Source: an uncultured Selenomonadaceae bacterium (GTDB lineage: Bacteria > Bacillota > Negativicutes > Selenomonadales > Selenomonadaceae). Taken from it: a stretch of 48,201 nucleotides of DNA. Each line of letters begins with the position of its first letter. Within the stretch, counting starts at the first letter, position 1. Positions 17,471 to 25,493 of the stretch are shown piece by piece. The translations under genes and the position numbers were made by a program. The stretch is from positions 1-48,201 of the forward strand of contig CALZDE010000001.1 in NCBI GenBank assembly GCA_945637225.1, read 5' to 3'. Below the pieces are notes generated by a model. The model did not search any database. It was given only the letters and a program-made list of their open reading frames with translations, and was not told the DNA's origin.

Positions 17471-18214
17471 TTAATTCCAGTCTCGTGGGAAAATACAAAT
17501 TCTTACGTTATTATCCACATTCTGAAGTATGAACTTCATATCGTCCTCGCTGACAGAAACACAGCCTGATGTATAGTCATAAGCACCTGTACAGTGCATG
17601 AAAATGCCTGCACCCTTGCCAGGTATACATTCCTTATTATAATCAATAAATAAGCCATAATTAAAAGCAGGAGAAGCATTATTAAATGGGTCAGGCTCAT
17701 AATCCTTCAGCTTTGACATAGGTATTTTTCTATCATCAACAATTTTGTTGTAATAAGGGCCATCTGCCATAAAAATATGGTCATCAAACTGTATGTAGTC
17801 AGCTTTTGTACCAGGATTTTTCTTAATACCGCCTGCAGTAAAAATTCCATAATCACCGATAGGGGTTTTCTTATCACCCTCAACCTCTTTGCCTAATCCA
17901 TTGTAGCCCACAAAAGCAGGGCACTGTAAAATCCTTGTCCATGCATAAGGCTCATCATCAGTCTTTACATACAGCTGTACTCTGGCATTAGTATCCTTTT
18001 CATACTGTACAAAAATAACCTGCTTCACCTTTTCTACATCCATGTATTTACGCAAAAGCTGATTCCATGTAGGCCAGTCATCCTGCCCTGGATATACATT
18101 GGCGTCAATTTCATAATCGTGATTAACCTCATTAGCACCTGCCATTTTCTCTCCTCCTGTAAAGTTAATTATCATCATTACGCAGAATATTAAAACAGAT
18201 AAAATGCTTCTCAA
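17471..18214 (-). CDS. L,D-transpeptidase (YkuD family)
   Basis: 247 residues. The catalytic signature is intact: H207 in FMHCTGAYDY and C218 in TSGCVSVSE (HX10C with SGC). These enzymes act on meso-diaminopimelate-containing stem peptides outside the cytoplasmic membrane. The frame opens with a TTG at 18214 behind AGGAGA, giving a signal sequence (ILSVLIFCVMMIINF, then AGA before Asn). An internal ATG at 18145 has an even stronger AGGAGGAGA site and would give a form without a signal. It is followed by the peptide importer, so the operon couples wall crosslinking to peptide uptake. Confidence 0.88.
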   Translation of the reverse strand: MRSILSVLIFCVMMIINFTGGEKMAGANEVNHDYEIDANVYPGQDDWPTWNQLLRKYMDVEKVKQVIFVQYEKDTNARVQLYVKTDDEPYAWTRILQCPAFVGYNGLGKEVEGDKKTPIGDYGIFTAGGIKKNPGTKADYIQFDDHIFMADGPYYNKIVDDRKIPMSKLKDYEPDPFNNASPAFNYGLFIDYNKECIPGKGAGIFMHCTGAYDYTSGCVSVSEDDMKFILQNVDNNVRICIFPRDWN

Positions 18215-18247
18215 ATTATATTACTCTCCTATTTTTTACATACCGTA

Positions 18248-19549
18248 TCATTTTAACACATATATAAATTCACTAATTGCATCCATCATTATTTCTTCCC
18301 AAATAAAATTACCGCTGAACTGTCCCATAGTTCCCTCTGTTTCTTCAGGACTGGCTTCACCATTCATAATATATACAAAACCATCCCTGCTGTCTTTCCT
18401 TATAAACAAACCTGCTAACAGGCCAAATGCCTGCCCTGTATGACCGACAAAATCCATCACATGATTTCTGCATACCCTGGCTGTACTTCTGCCATCAATG
18501 AAATATTCTCCCAATCCATAATTTAAAAGCGTACCGCCTGCTGTGTCGCCATTATGCCTATCTTCATCATAAACCCACTGTAATTTAAAAATTTCGTCAA
18601 CAGATTTTTCTGCTAATATGCGATTTCCCTTATAAACACCTTTATTGATAAGCATTTCCAAAGCATGAGACAGTCCTTCCAAAGAAGTACGCAAACCGCC
18701 CTGTGGAGCCAAGGAGGTTGCATTTGTACCAGGAATATATTCCTTTAAGCTATAAGAACCATTTACCTTTTCGGCATACGGATTCTGCAAAAATACGGTT
18801 TCTGCCAGTGGTTTTTTATCTCCGTAATCGTCAATATAGGAAAACCATTTTCCCTCTGAATCCCATACACCGGAATAATTTTCTTTGCGGTAAATACTGC
18901 CTAAATTTAAAAATTCCTGTGCTGAAAGATTGCCGACTAAATAACCACCCTGCATTTCTAAAGGCTCGAATATATTCTTCTTTAAAAATCTATCAAATCT
19001 TACTCCACTTACCTTCTCTATGACAGTACCTAATAAACCATAATTTAAATTAGCATAACAGAAAAATTCACCCGTTTTTTCGTCTTTTTTAGAAAAATGA
19101 TTTCCGTCTTCATAGAACATTCCATCAGGAGTGAAAAATTCTTTTAGACTTACAGCAGGCGGTGTAGAATATACCTTGCCATCTCTTAATCCCGATGTAT
19201 GACTAGCCAGCATTCTGATGGTAATGGGTATATCCAAATAGTGCGGATGACGCAGTTTAAAAGATAAAAAATCACTTACATCATCATCAAGAGATATGCG
19301 TTTTTCCTCAACTAATTTCATAAGGGCAAAAATGGTAAACTGTTTAGATACAGATGCAATTCTAAAAATGCTATCCTTATTAAATGCCTTATTCTTGCTA
19401 TTATCCATATTATTTATATATGAATTTCCTGCAAAAAAATCATATGCCTTTTTTCCATCTTTATAAATAATTACACCTAATCCCGGCACTTGTAATTTAC
19501 CTTTTTTAGTTAGATTTAGTAAACGATTATCTAATTCAGCTTTTTTCAT
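18248..19549 (-). CDS. Beta-lactamase-family serine hydrolase
   Basis: About 433 residues from the ATG at 19549; an ATG at 19552 and a GTG at 19561 are alternatives, with GAGG best spaced for 19549. Motifs of the class C beta-lactamase/DD-peptidase fold are present: SVSK (nucleophile serine about residue 66), YAN (about 165) and GHTG (about 390). No signal peptide is visible, which is unusual for a penicillin-recognising enzyme and favours a cytoplasmic esterase or D-amino-acid peptidase role. It leads the wall-peptide operon, 33 nt before the L,D-transpeptidase. The substrate is unknown. Confidence 0.8.
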   Translation of the reverse strand: MKKAELDNRLLNLTKKGKLQVPGLGVIIYKDGKKAYDFFAGNSYINNMDNSKNKAFNKDSIFRIASVSKQFTIFALMKLVEEKRISLDDDVSDFLSFKLRHPHYLDIPITIRMLASHTSGLRDGKVYSTPPAVSLKEFFTPDGMFYEDGNHFSKKDEKTGEFFCYANLNYGLLGTVIEKVSGVRFDRFLKKNIFEPLEMQGGYLVGNLSAQEFLNLGSIYRKENYSGVWDSEGKWFSYIDDYGDKKPLAETVFLQNPYAEKVNGSYSLKEYIPGTNATSLAPQGGLRTSLEGLSHALEMLINKGVYKGNRILAEKSVDEIFKLQWVYDEDRHNGDTAGGTLLNYGLGEYFIDGRSTARVCRNHVMDFVGHTGQAFGLLAGLFIRKDSRDGFVYIMNGEASPEETEGTMGQFSGNFIWEEIMMDAISEFIYVLK

Positions 19550-19583
19550 CATTGACCTCACTGCTTTTTGAAAACATCGTAAA

Positions 19584-19616
19584 ATTAGCTAGCCATAAAT
19601 ATTATGACTAGCTAAT
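19584..19616 (-). terminator. Long AT-rich hairpin after the 751-residue protein gene
   Basis: Two 15-nt arms (19584-19598 and 19602-19616, core TTAGCTAG / CTAGCTAA) pair with one wobble around a 3-nt loop. On the minus strand the hairpin is followed by TTTTACG, compatible with an intrinsic terminator although GC-poor. Because the serine hydrolase starts only about 35 nt further on, the same palindrome could be a regulatory site. Confidence 0.65.
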
Positions 19617-19640
19617 CGCAACAACGATTTCAACTTGTAC

Positions 19641-21896
19641 TTACTCGATATCAGCAAGTAAACGCTCTACAGTTCTGTACTCACTCTGTTTTAAGTAAGA
19701 CTGAACTTTTAAAATTTCTTCTGCCATATCAGCAGTCATTTCGCCAAACTGTTTCTTTTCAGTAATGAATTTATTTATTTCATTTTCTAAATACTGACCT
19801 TTAATATCAGACTCATAATTCAGCTGTAACATGCAGTAATTTAATACATTGCGGAAGAAGCCATAGTTACCAGAATTACATGCATCATCATATGCTTCAT
19901 TCATGATATTCTTCATTTGCTTCTTAAGATTTTCACCATCAATAGTGTCTAACTGACCATTGCTCTGACGGTCTTCTAAATTCTGCAAAAAGCCTTCTTT
20001 CCACTGATGATTTGCCTTATCAACAGCATTGTTATAGCTTTCCTTCATCATTCCTTCTGATGGTCTGGTAAAGTCAATATTCTTATGGGAACAATAATCC
20101 ATTATCAAAACCAAAGAACCATAATCAGGCTTATTCTTTAAAATACCGGCTATGATTTCATTCCAGTTAGGCAAGTTATTATTTTCATAATGTCTGATAA
20201 TACGCTCCCCTATATCAAAGCCCTTTATTTCATAGAATTTGTTATCGAGAACAGGTATGAAATTTTCATCTAAAACAACATTTTGAGATCTCAAAAAGTC
20301 TATATAATAAAATTCTCTGTCTCTCACATCATAACTGCCATCTAATCTGCTCTTTAATTCCTCTAAAACATAGGTCAGCACATTAATACCAGCTGAAGCA
20401 GCTACGGAAATGTCTTTGCCTCTTTGTGCAGCTAAGTAATTTAATGCTTCATCAAAATTATGCAGGAGCATTCCCTTGGTTCTCTTATTTTCGTTAAGAG
20501 GATTTTGTTCATCATCAACATCATCACGATAATCAGCACATAAGTCAATACCCTGATTATATTCATTTTTGAAAGTCAGTGTATAGAATAAAACTCTGCT
20601 GAGGCCAGTATTATTTCTCATCATTTCCAATGGCTTGACATATTCCTCATAAAGAGTGCTGTCCTGACTATTGGATTCTGGTGAATCATAGAAGAATACT
20701 CTTAAAATAGCGGCTGCCATGAAATACTGATATGCTTCATCACTGTCATCATCCAAATTTGGATAGATATCATAAATTGAAAAAGCATTATATTTCTGCT
20801 TTATCATAGGGTCATGAACAGCGAATGCAGCTCTTAAATACTTGTTATTCAAAGAGGCATTCTTCTCAGCCATACCCTTGAGATAAGCTAAACCACAGTA
20901 AATGCGGTTATTCGCCATCATCTCATAAGCCTTATTGATAATATCTTCATTTTTTACTAAATAGGTATCATCATCTTCTAATTCGACATCTGCATAATAA
21001 TGAGTTACCTTTACCTCTGGAAAACTATCAGTTACAGTTTCCTGCTTTTCTGGCTCTGCCTCATTCTCTGCGGTTACGGCTTCTTCTATTTTTTCAATTT
21101 CTTTTACTTCTTCAGGCTCCTGAACAGATTCAGCTTCTTCTACAGCAGGAGTGACAATTTCTGTTTTTTCTTCTATTTTTTCTTCTGTGCTTTCAGGTGC
21201 TTTTTCTGTAACTGCAGGTTCAATATTTCTGTCAAAAATACTGTCAATATCTGTATCGTCAGCATTCTCAGCTTCTTCTTTTTCCTCTGCTTCAGTATCA
21301 ATGGAGCTATTGAATAAATTTACAAAATCATTTTTACCAATGGAAAATTTAATCTGATTATTTAAAAGCAGGAATAAAATATCATGTCCGTAGTAACCAA
21401 CGATGGAAAGAAATACTTCCCTGTCCTTTAAGAGATTATATTTGCCTTCAATGGTATCAGATAACAGAATGTATTTATCTGCTTTTTCTATAAAATTATC
21501 AATAGGCAAAGACTTAGCTTCTGCCATAAATTCAGAAACTTCGGTTTTAACAGCCTCTACATTTTCATCACCAGTGATATAAAGCAGACGGCCAAGTATT
21601 AAGAGAATATCATGTCTTTGCTGTTTTAGCTTATTCTGTTCTAATAATTCATCTATTGCTTTTTCTACATCAGCCATATAGGAAATTTTATTTATATCAG
21701 TAAGTTCCTGTACCGATAAAATTTTTTCCTGCTCAATAATAGTTTTCTGCAATATATCAATAGCTTCTTTAGCAATGCCAACATTAAGCAATGCATCAGT
21801 TTTGAAATTACTGCTGATTCTTCCTATTAAGCCTTCTGCCTGTGTACGTAATAATTTTAACTGATCTAAAGACTCTCTTAAAGCTTCAACTTCCAT
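19641..21896 (-). CDS. Acidic helical protein of unknown function
   Basis: 751 residues; I do not recognise a family. No signal peptide or membrane segment is apparent. Residues 1 to about 195 are predominantly helical with heptad-like leucine/isoleucine spacing. Residues about 195-300 form a strongly acidic, Glu/Pro/Val-rich low-complexity linker that looks disordered. Residues about 310-751 are again helical and Tyr/Asn/Asp-rich, reminiscent of solenoid repeats, but I could not define a repeat unit. It starts 17 nt after the alcohol dehydrogenase gene, with AAGGAAG as the ribosome site, so the two may be cotranscribed. It ends at a long hairpin. Confidence 0.75.
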   Translation of the reverse strand: MEVEALRESLDQLKLLRTQAEGLIGRISSNFKTDALLNVGIAKEAIDILQKTIIEQEKILSVQELTDINKISYMADVEKAIDELLEQNKLKQQRHDILLILGRLLYITGDENVEAVKTEVSEFMAEAKSLPIDNFIEKADKYILLSDTIEGKYNLLKDREVFLSIVGYYGHDILFLLLNNQIKFSIGKNDFVNLFNSSIDTEAEEKEEAENADDTDIDSIFDRNIEPAVTEKAPESTEEKIEEKTEIVTPAVEEAESVQEPEEVKEIEKIEEAVTAENEAEPEKQETVTDSFPEVKVTHYYADVELEDDDTYLVKNEDIINKAYEMMANNRIYCGLAYLKGMAEKNASLNNKYLRAAFAVHDPMIKQKYNAFSIYDIYPNLDDDSDEAYQYFMAAAILRVFFYDSPESNSQDSTLYEEYVKPLEMMRNNTGLSRVLFYTLTFKNEYNQGIDLCADYRDDVDDEQNPLNENKRTKGMLLHNFDEALNYLAAQRGKDISVAASAGINVLTYVLEELKSRLDGSYDVRDREFYYIDFLRSQNVVLDENFIPVLDNKFYEIKGFDIGERIIRHYENNNLPNWNEIIAGILKNKPDYGSLVLIMDYCSHKNIDFTRPSEGMMKESYNNAVDKANHQWKEGFLQNLEDRQSNGQLDTIDGENLKKQMKNIMNEAYDDACNSGNYGFFRNVLNYCMLQLNYESDIKGQYLENEINKFITEKKQFGEMTADMAEEILKVQSYLKQSEYRTVERLLADIE

Positions 21897-21913
21897 TAAC
21901 TTGCACTTCCTTA

Positions 21914-23092
21914 TTAGTAATTAGCCATTTCATAAACCTTCATCATATCCTGCTTGCTCAGCGGATGGAAAACAGCTACCTTCTTACTGCCATTAGCAGT
22001 AGCCAAATCAGCCATTTTCTCAATTTCCTCTGCAGTAGCAACTCTGCCAACTAACTGAGAAATGCAGATTGGCATGCCTATGCTCTTGAAGAACTCCTCC
22101 GTCATGCGAATACCAGCACGAGCCTTTTCTTCAACGGTTCCACCTTCAACGCCCCATACTTTTTCTGCAAACTGAGCAAAACGAGCTGGATTATCCTGAT
22201 ATACGAAACGTGCCCATGAAGACCACATAGCCGCTAAGGATGCACCATGAGCCACATCAAAGATACCACTCAGCTCATGACCGAACTTATGGCAGGAGAA
22301 ATCTCTCTGACGGCCAAGACCAGTAAAGCCAGTATGTGAAACACTGCCACACCACATCAGCTCACTCATAGCCTCATAATCCTTACGGCTTACCATTGCA
22401 GCCTTGCCATACTTTATTACATTCTTCAGCAGTTCCTCTGCTACTCTGTCTGTAAAATGGTTGCCTTCCTCATGTGCAAAATATCTGTCCATGGTATGCA
22501 TCATAATGTCAGTAATACCACAGGCAATCTGATAACGTGGCAGGGTATATGTCAAAACAGGATTCATAATTGCAAAAACAGGACGCTCAGTAGAACAGCC
22601 TATCTTCTGATGTGTTTCCTCTTTGGTAAGAACAGCAGAATCACTTGTCTCACTGCCTGCTGCAGAAATAGTCAATACCGCACCAACTGGCAGGGACTTT
22701 GGAGCCTTTGTCTTCTTAGACCAGAAATCCTCCCATACATCTGCTTCAGGATTTGCAATACCTACTGCAATAGCCTTAGCTGTATCAATTACACTGCCAC
22801 CGCCAACAGCTAACAGAAAATCAACGCCAAACTCCTGTGCTTTCTTTACGCCCTCCACTACGAAGGAAAGGCGAGGATTTGGCTTTACACCGCCCAGTTC
22901 CAGTACTTCAATGTTTTCAGCAGATAAAGAATCCTTAATTCTGTCTAAAAGACCACTGCTCTTAGCACTGTTGCCACCGTAAACCAAAGCTACCTTAGTA
23001 CCGCCATACTGCTTTACCTTGGCACCAGCCTTATTTTCAGTATCCCTACCAAAAACAATTTCTGTAGAACAGCAATATTCAAAATTCTGCAT
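21914..23092 (-). CDS. Iron-containing alcohol dehydrogenase
   Basis: 392 residues, group III (Fe-ADH) family, closest in look to NADPH-dependent butanol dehydrogenase/YqhD enzymes. The nucleotide site GGGSVIDTAKAIA lies near residue 97. Metal ligands are suggested by DIMMHTMDRYFAH, HKFGHELSG and DVAHGASLAAMW. It reduces aldehydes to alcohols (or the reverse) in fermentation. AGGGGGAG precedes the ATG. Its promoter overlaps that of the divergent HAD gene. Substrate specificity is not predictable. Confidence 0.88.
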   Translation of the reverse strand: MQNFEYCCSTEIVFGRDTENKAGAKVKQYGGTKVALVYGGNSAKSSGLLDRIKDSLSAENIEVLELGGVKPNPRLSFVVEGVKKAQEFGVDFLLAVGGGSVIDTAKAIAVGIANPEADVWEDFWSKKTKAPKSLPVGAVLTISAAGSETSDSAVLTKEETHQKIGCSTERPVFAIMNPVLTYTLPRYQIACGITDIMMHTMDRYFAHEEGNHFTDRVAEELLKNVIKYGKAAMVSRKDYEAMSELMWCGSVSHTGFTGLGRQRDFSCHKFGHELSGIFDVAHGASLAAMWSSWARFVYQDNPARFAQFAEKVWGVEGGTVEEKARAGIRMTEEFFKSIGMPICISQLVGRVATAEEIEKMADLATANGSKKVAVFHPLSKQDMMKVYEMANY

Positions 23093-23134
23093 TTTTACTC
23101 CCCCTACCCAAAACTTATTTTTTACGCTATGTTT

Positions 23135-23189
23135 ATTATACCAAATTTTACTATAAATGTCTTGATTTTTTTTATTTTTATGTTATAAT
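23135..23189. promoter_or_regulatory. Divergent promoters with overlapping -35 boxes
   Basis: Toward the dehydrogenase (minus): -35 AAGACA at 23163-23158, 17-bp spacer, -10 TATAAT at 23140-23135. Toward the HAD gene (plus): -35 TTGATT at 23162-23167, 16-bp spacer, -10 TATAAT at 23184-23189. The two -35 boxes share 23162-23163, so polymerase binding to the two is probably mutually exclusive. Confidence 0.6.
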
Positions 23190-23229
23190 GATGACATAAA
23201 GGAATTTTCAAGCAATGCATGAGGCAGGG

Positions 23230-23260
23230 AGACAGGTGGCTAGACCTGTCTTTTTGTTTT
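23230..23260 (+). terminator. Intrinsic terminator inside the leader of the HAD gene
   Basis: AGACAGGT (23230-23237) and ACCTGTCT (23244-23251) form a perfect 8-bp stem with a 6-nt loop, followed by TTTTTGTTTT. It lies about 35 nt after the predicted transcription start and 20 nt before the HAD start codon, so it would stop most transcripts before the gene. Either expression is controlled by attenuation or a small RNA of about 65 nt is made. Confidence 0.75.
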
Positions 23261-23278
23261 TAGAAAGGAATTATGTTT

Positions 23279-23917
23279 ATGAAAAAGGCTTTTATTTTTG
23301 ATATGGATGGCGTAATTATTGACAGTGAGCCAATTCATGCTATTGCCAAGCAGATGGCCTGCAAGAAATATAACATCGAATTACCTAAGGAAATGTTTTC
23401 TACTTTTGTTGGCCGTCCTACCATGGAATGCTTTACTGAAATTTTAGAAAAAAATCCACGTGAAGGTGTGACACCTAAATTAATAGCCAGCACTAAATAT
23501 GAATACTATATGGAACTGATGGAAAAAAGTGATAAGCTCGTTCCTATTCATGGCCTGCCTGAACTTCTTCAAAGATTAAAGGATAAGGGCTACAAGATAG
23601 GTTTGGCTTCCTCCTCTGCCAGAAACATGATTGAAATGGTTTTGACACGCTTTAATATCAAGGATTATTTTGAGGTTATTGTCAGCGGTGCAGAGCTTCC
23701 TAAAAGCAAGCCAGATCCTGCAGTATATCTTATTACAGCAGAAAAATTAGGTGTATCTCCAGAGGAATGTACAGTAGTAGAAGATGCTACTGCTGGTATC
23801 GCTGCTGCTAAGGCCGCTGGTATGTACTGCATTGCCTACGATAATCCAAATTCCTTAAATCAGGATTTAAGCAGAGCAGACATTATTGTAAAAAATCACG
23901 ATGATATCAAAATCTAA
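23279..23917 (+). CDS. HAD-superfamily phosphatase/phosphoglucomutase-like hydrolase
   Basis: About 213 residues from the ATG at 23279 (AAGGAA 8 nt upstream; the ATG at 23273 is too close to it). HAD motif I is FDMDG near the N terminus with the two catalytic aspartates, motif II is the serine in LASSSA, motif III is the lysine in KSKPDP, and motif IV is VVEDATAG. The cap domain between motifs I and II is of subfamily IA (beta-phosphoglucomutase/CbbY group). Its convergent neighbour is a 6-phospho-beta-glucosidase, which hints at a sugar phosphate substrate; this is inference. Confidence 0.85.
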   Translation: MKKAFIFDMDGVIIDSEPIHAIAKQMACKKYNIELPKEMFSTFVGRPTMECFTEILEKNPREGVTPKLIASTKYEYYMELMEKSDKLVPIHGLPELLQRLKDKGYKIGLASSSARNMIEMVLTRFNIKDYFEVIVSGAELPKSKPDPAVYLITAEKLGVSPEECTVVEDATAGIAAAKAAGMYCIAYDNPNSLNQDLSRADIIVKNHDDIKI

Positions 23918-23922
23918 AGCAA

Positions 23923-23955
23923 AACACCCTTATGGAAAATCTCCACAAGGGTGTT
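23923..23955. terminator. Convergent terminator between HAD and GH1 genes
   Basis: 13-nt arms (23923-23935 and 23943-23955) pair with one mismatch around a 7-nt loop. The plus strand continues CTTTATTTT, and the minus strand also runs into T-rich sequence. It serves two convergent genes. Confidence 0.8.
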
Positions 23956-23973
23956 CTTTATTTTAATTGAATA

Positions 23974-25392
23974 TTAATCTGTTAAATCTTCACCATTAGA
24001 AGCAATTACCTTCTTATACCAGAAGAAAGAATCCTTGCGGTAACGGTCAAGAGTCTTTAAGTCAAACTCGTCACGATCTACATAAATGAAGCCATAACGC
24101 TTAACCATACCTTCATGAGTGGAGATAAGGTCAACAGCAGACCAAGGGCAGTAGCCCATCATTTCACAGCCATCAGTAATAGCTAAATGCATCTGCTCAA
24201 TATGTCTTCTCAGATACTCAATGCGGTATGGATCATGAATCTTGCCATCCTCAGTGAGCTTATCATATGCACCAAGACCATTCTCGGTAACAATCATTGG
24301 CAGGCGATAGCGGGAATACATCTCACGAATGGTAGAACGGAAGCCTGGAGGGTCAATCTCCCAGCCAAACTCAGTCTTAGTGAGGTTAGGATTATCTATG
24401 CCACGATAGAAGCCAGCCTCGCCACGTGCCTGCTGCTGGTCTGCACCTGGGTCAAGCTTCTCAGTGCCATCGCTGGCTGCCACAGTAGCAGTATTGTAAT
24501 AGTTGAAGCCGATGAAATCAGGATGACCACTTGCGAGAATTTCCTCATCACCTGGCTCAAAGTCAGGAGTTGCATCATTTTCTTCAAGATAAGCCCACAG
24601 CAGATTGTTGTACTTGCCCCATACTGCCATATCAAGATAGAACCAGTTGCGGATAGCATTGTAGTTCTGAGCAGCGAGCATATCCTCAGGCTTGCAGGAA
24701 GCAGGATATACAAGGGAAATGTTTGGAGCAGGACCAATCTTTGCATTAGGAAGCATTTCATGGCAGAGAGCCATAACCTTAGCCTGTGCTACCATCATGT
24801 GATGATTCTGCTGATAAGTCTCCTTCAGAATATTAGTACATCCCTCTGGAACATGAAGTGTACCAATCAGCGGACCAACCAAGGTCAGCATATTCTGCTC
24901 ATTGATAGTGAGCCAGTACTTTACTCTGTCACCGAAGTTCTCGAACATAACCTTAGCAAAGTTTACGAACCAGTCAACGGACTCACGATTGCCCCAGGAA
25001 CCGCGCTTATCAAGAGCAGCTGGCATATCGAAGTGGAACATGGTAACCAATGGCTCGATGTTGTACTTCAAGCACTCGTTAATGAGATTATTATAGTATT
25101 CAATACCTTTAGGATTTACAGCGCCAGTTCCCTCAGGAATAAGACGGCTCCAGGAAATGGAAAAACGATAGGTTTTAAAGCCCATCTCTGCCATGAGAGC
25201 GATATCTTCCTTATAACGGTGATACTGGTCAGCACACACCTTTAAGTCAGAAGTACCCTCAGGAACAGTTTTCACATCCTGACAGGAAGGTCCCTTGCCA
25301 TCCTCTAAGCTTGCACCCTCTACCTGATACGCAGATGTACTTGCACCCCACAAAAAATCCTTTGGAAATGGCTTTAATTTCTTATGAAGCAT
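23974..25392 (-). CDS. 6-phospho-beta-glucosidase, GH1
   Basis: 472 residues, full-length glycoside hydrolase family 1. The N-terminal FLWGASTSAYQVEGA block is canonical. The acid/base glutamate is E165 in LTINEQN, where the usual Pro of NEP is Gln. The nucleophile is E370 in IVTENGLGA. A late KRYGFIYVD block is typical of the members that recognise a 6-phosphate. It would hydrolyse phosphorylated beta-glucosides (cellobiose or aryl-glucosides) made by a PTS, but no beta-glucoside PTS is in the window. AGGGGGA precedes the ATG. Confidence 0.85.
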   Translation of the reverse strand: MLHKKLKPFPKDFLWGASTSAYQVEGASLEDGKGPSCQDVKTVPEGTSDLKVCADQYHRYKEDIALMAEMGFKTYRFSISWSRLIPEGTGAVNPKGIEYYNNLINECLKYNIEPLVTMFHFDMPAALDKRGSWGNRESVDWFVNFAKVMFENFGDRVKYWLTINEQNMLTLVGPLIGTLHVPEGCTNILKETYQQNHHMMVAQAKVMALCHEMLPNAKIGPAPNISLVYPASCKPEDMLAAQNYNAIRNWFYLDMAVWGKYNNLLWAYLEENDATPDFEPGDEEILASGHPDFIGFNYYNTATVAASDGTEKLDPGADQQQARGEAGFYRGIDNPNLTKTEFGWEIDPPGFRSTIREMYSRYRLPMIVTENGLGAYDKLTEDGKIHDPYRIEYLRRHIEQMHLAITDGCEMMGYCPWSAVDLISTHEGMVKRYGFIYVDRDEFDLKTLDRYRKDSFFWYKKVIASNGEDLTD

Positions 25393-25493
25393 TCTATAAT
25401 CCCCCTATACAAATAATATAATTTCCCTCTCTCATTAACCCTTGCTTATACTATTCGCTAATAAAAGGCAAAATCCTTCATGCAAGATAAAAT

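Noticed and set aside
21000..21357. Plus-strand frames rich in Phe/Ser opposite the acidic linker
   Set aside because: They are the complement of a Glu-rich low-complexity stretch (GAA/GAG read as TTC/CTC) and have no independent support.
24187..25245. Plus-strand frame of 352 codons opposite the GH1 gene
   Set aside because: The minus frame has full GH1 motifs and catalytic glutamates; the plus frame has no recognisable domain and no ribosome site. It is an antisense shadow.
25440..25493. Possible terminator after hemL
   Set aside because: AAGG/CCTT can pair over only about four bases; too weak to call.
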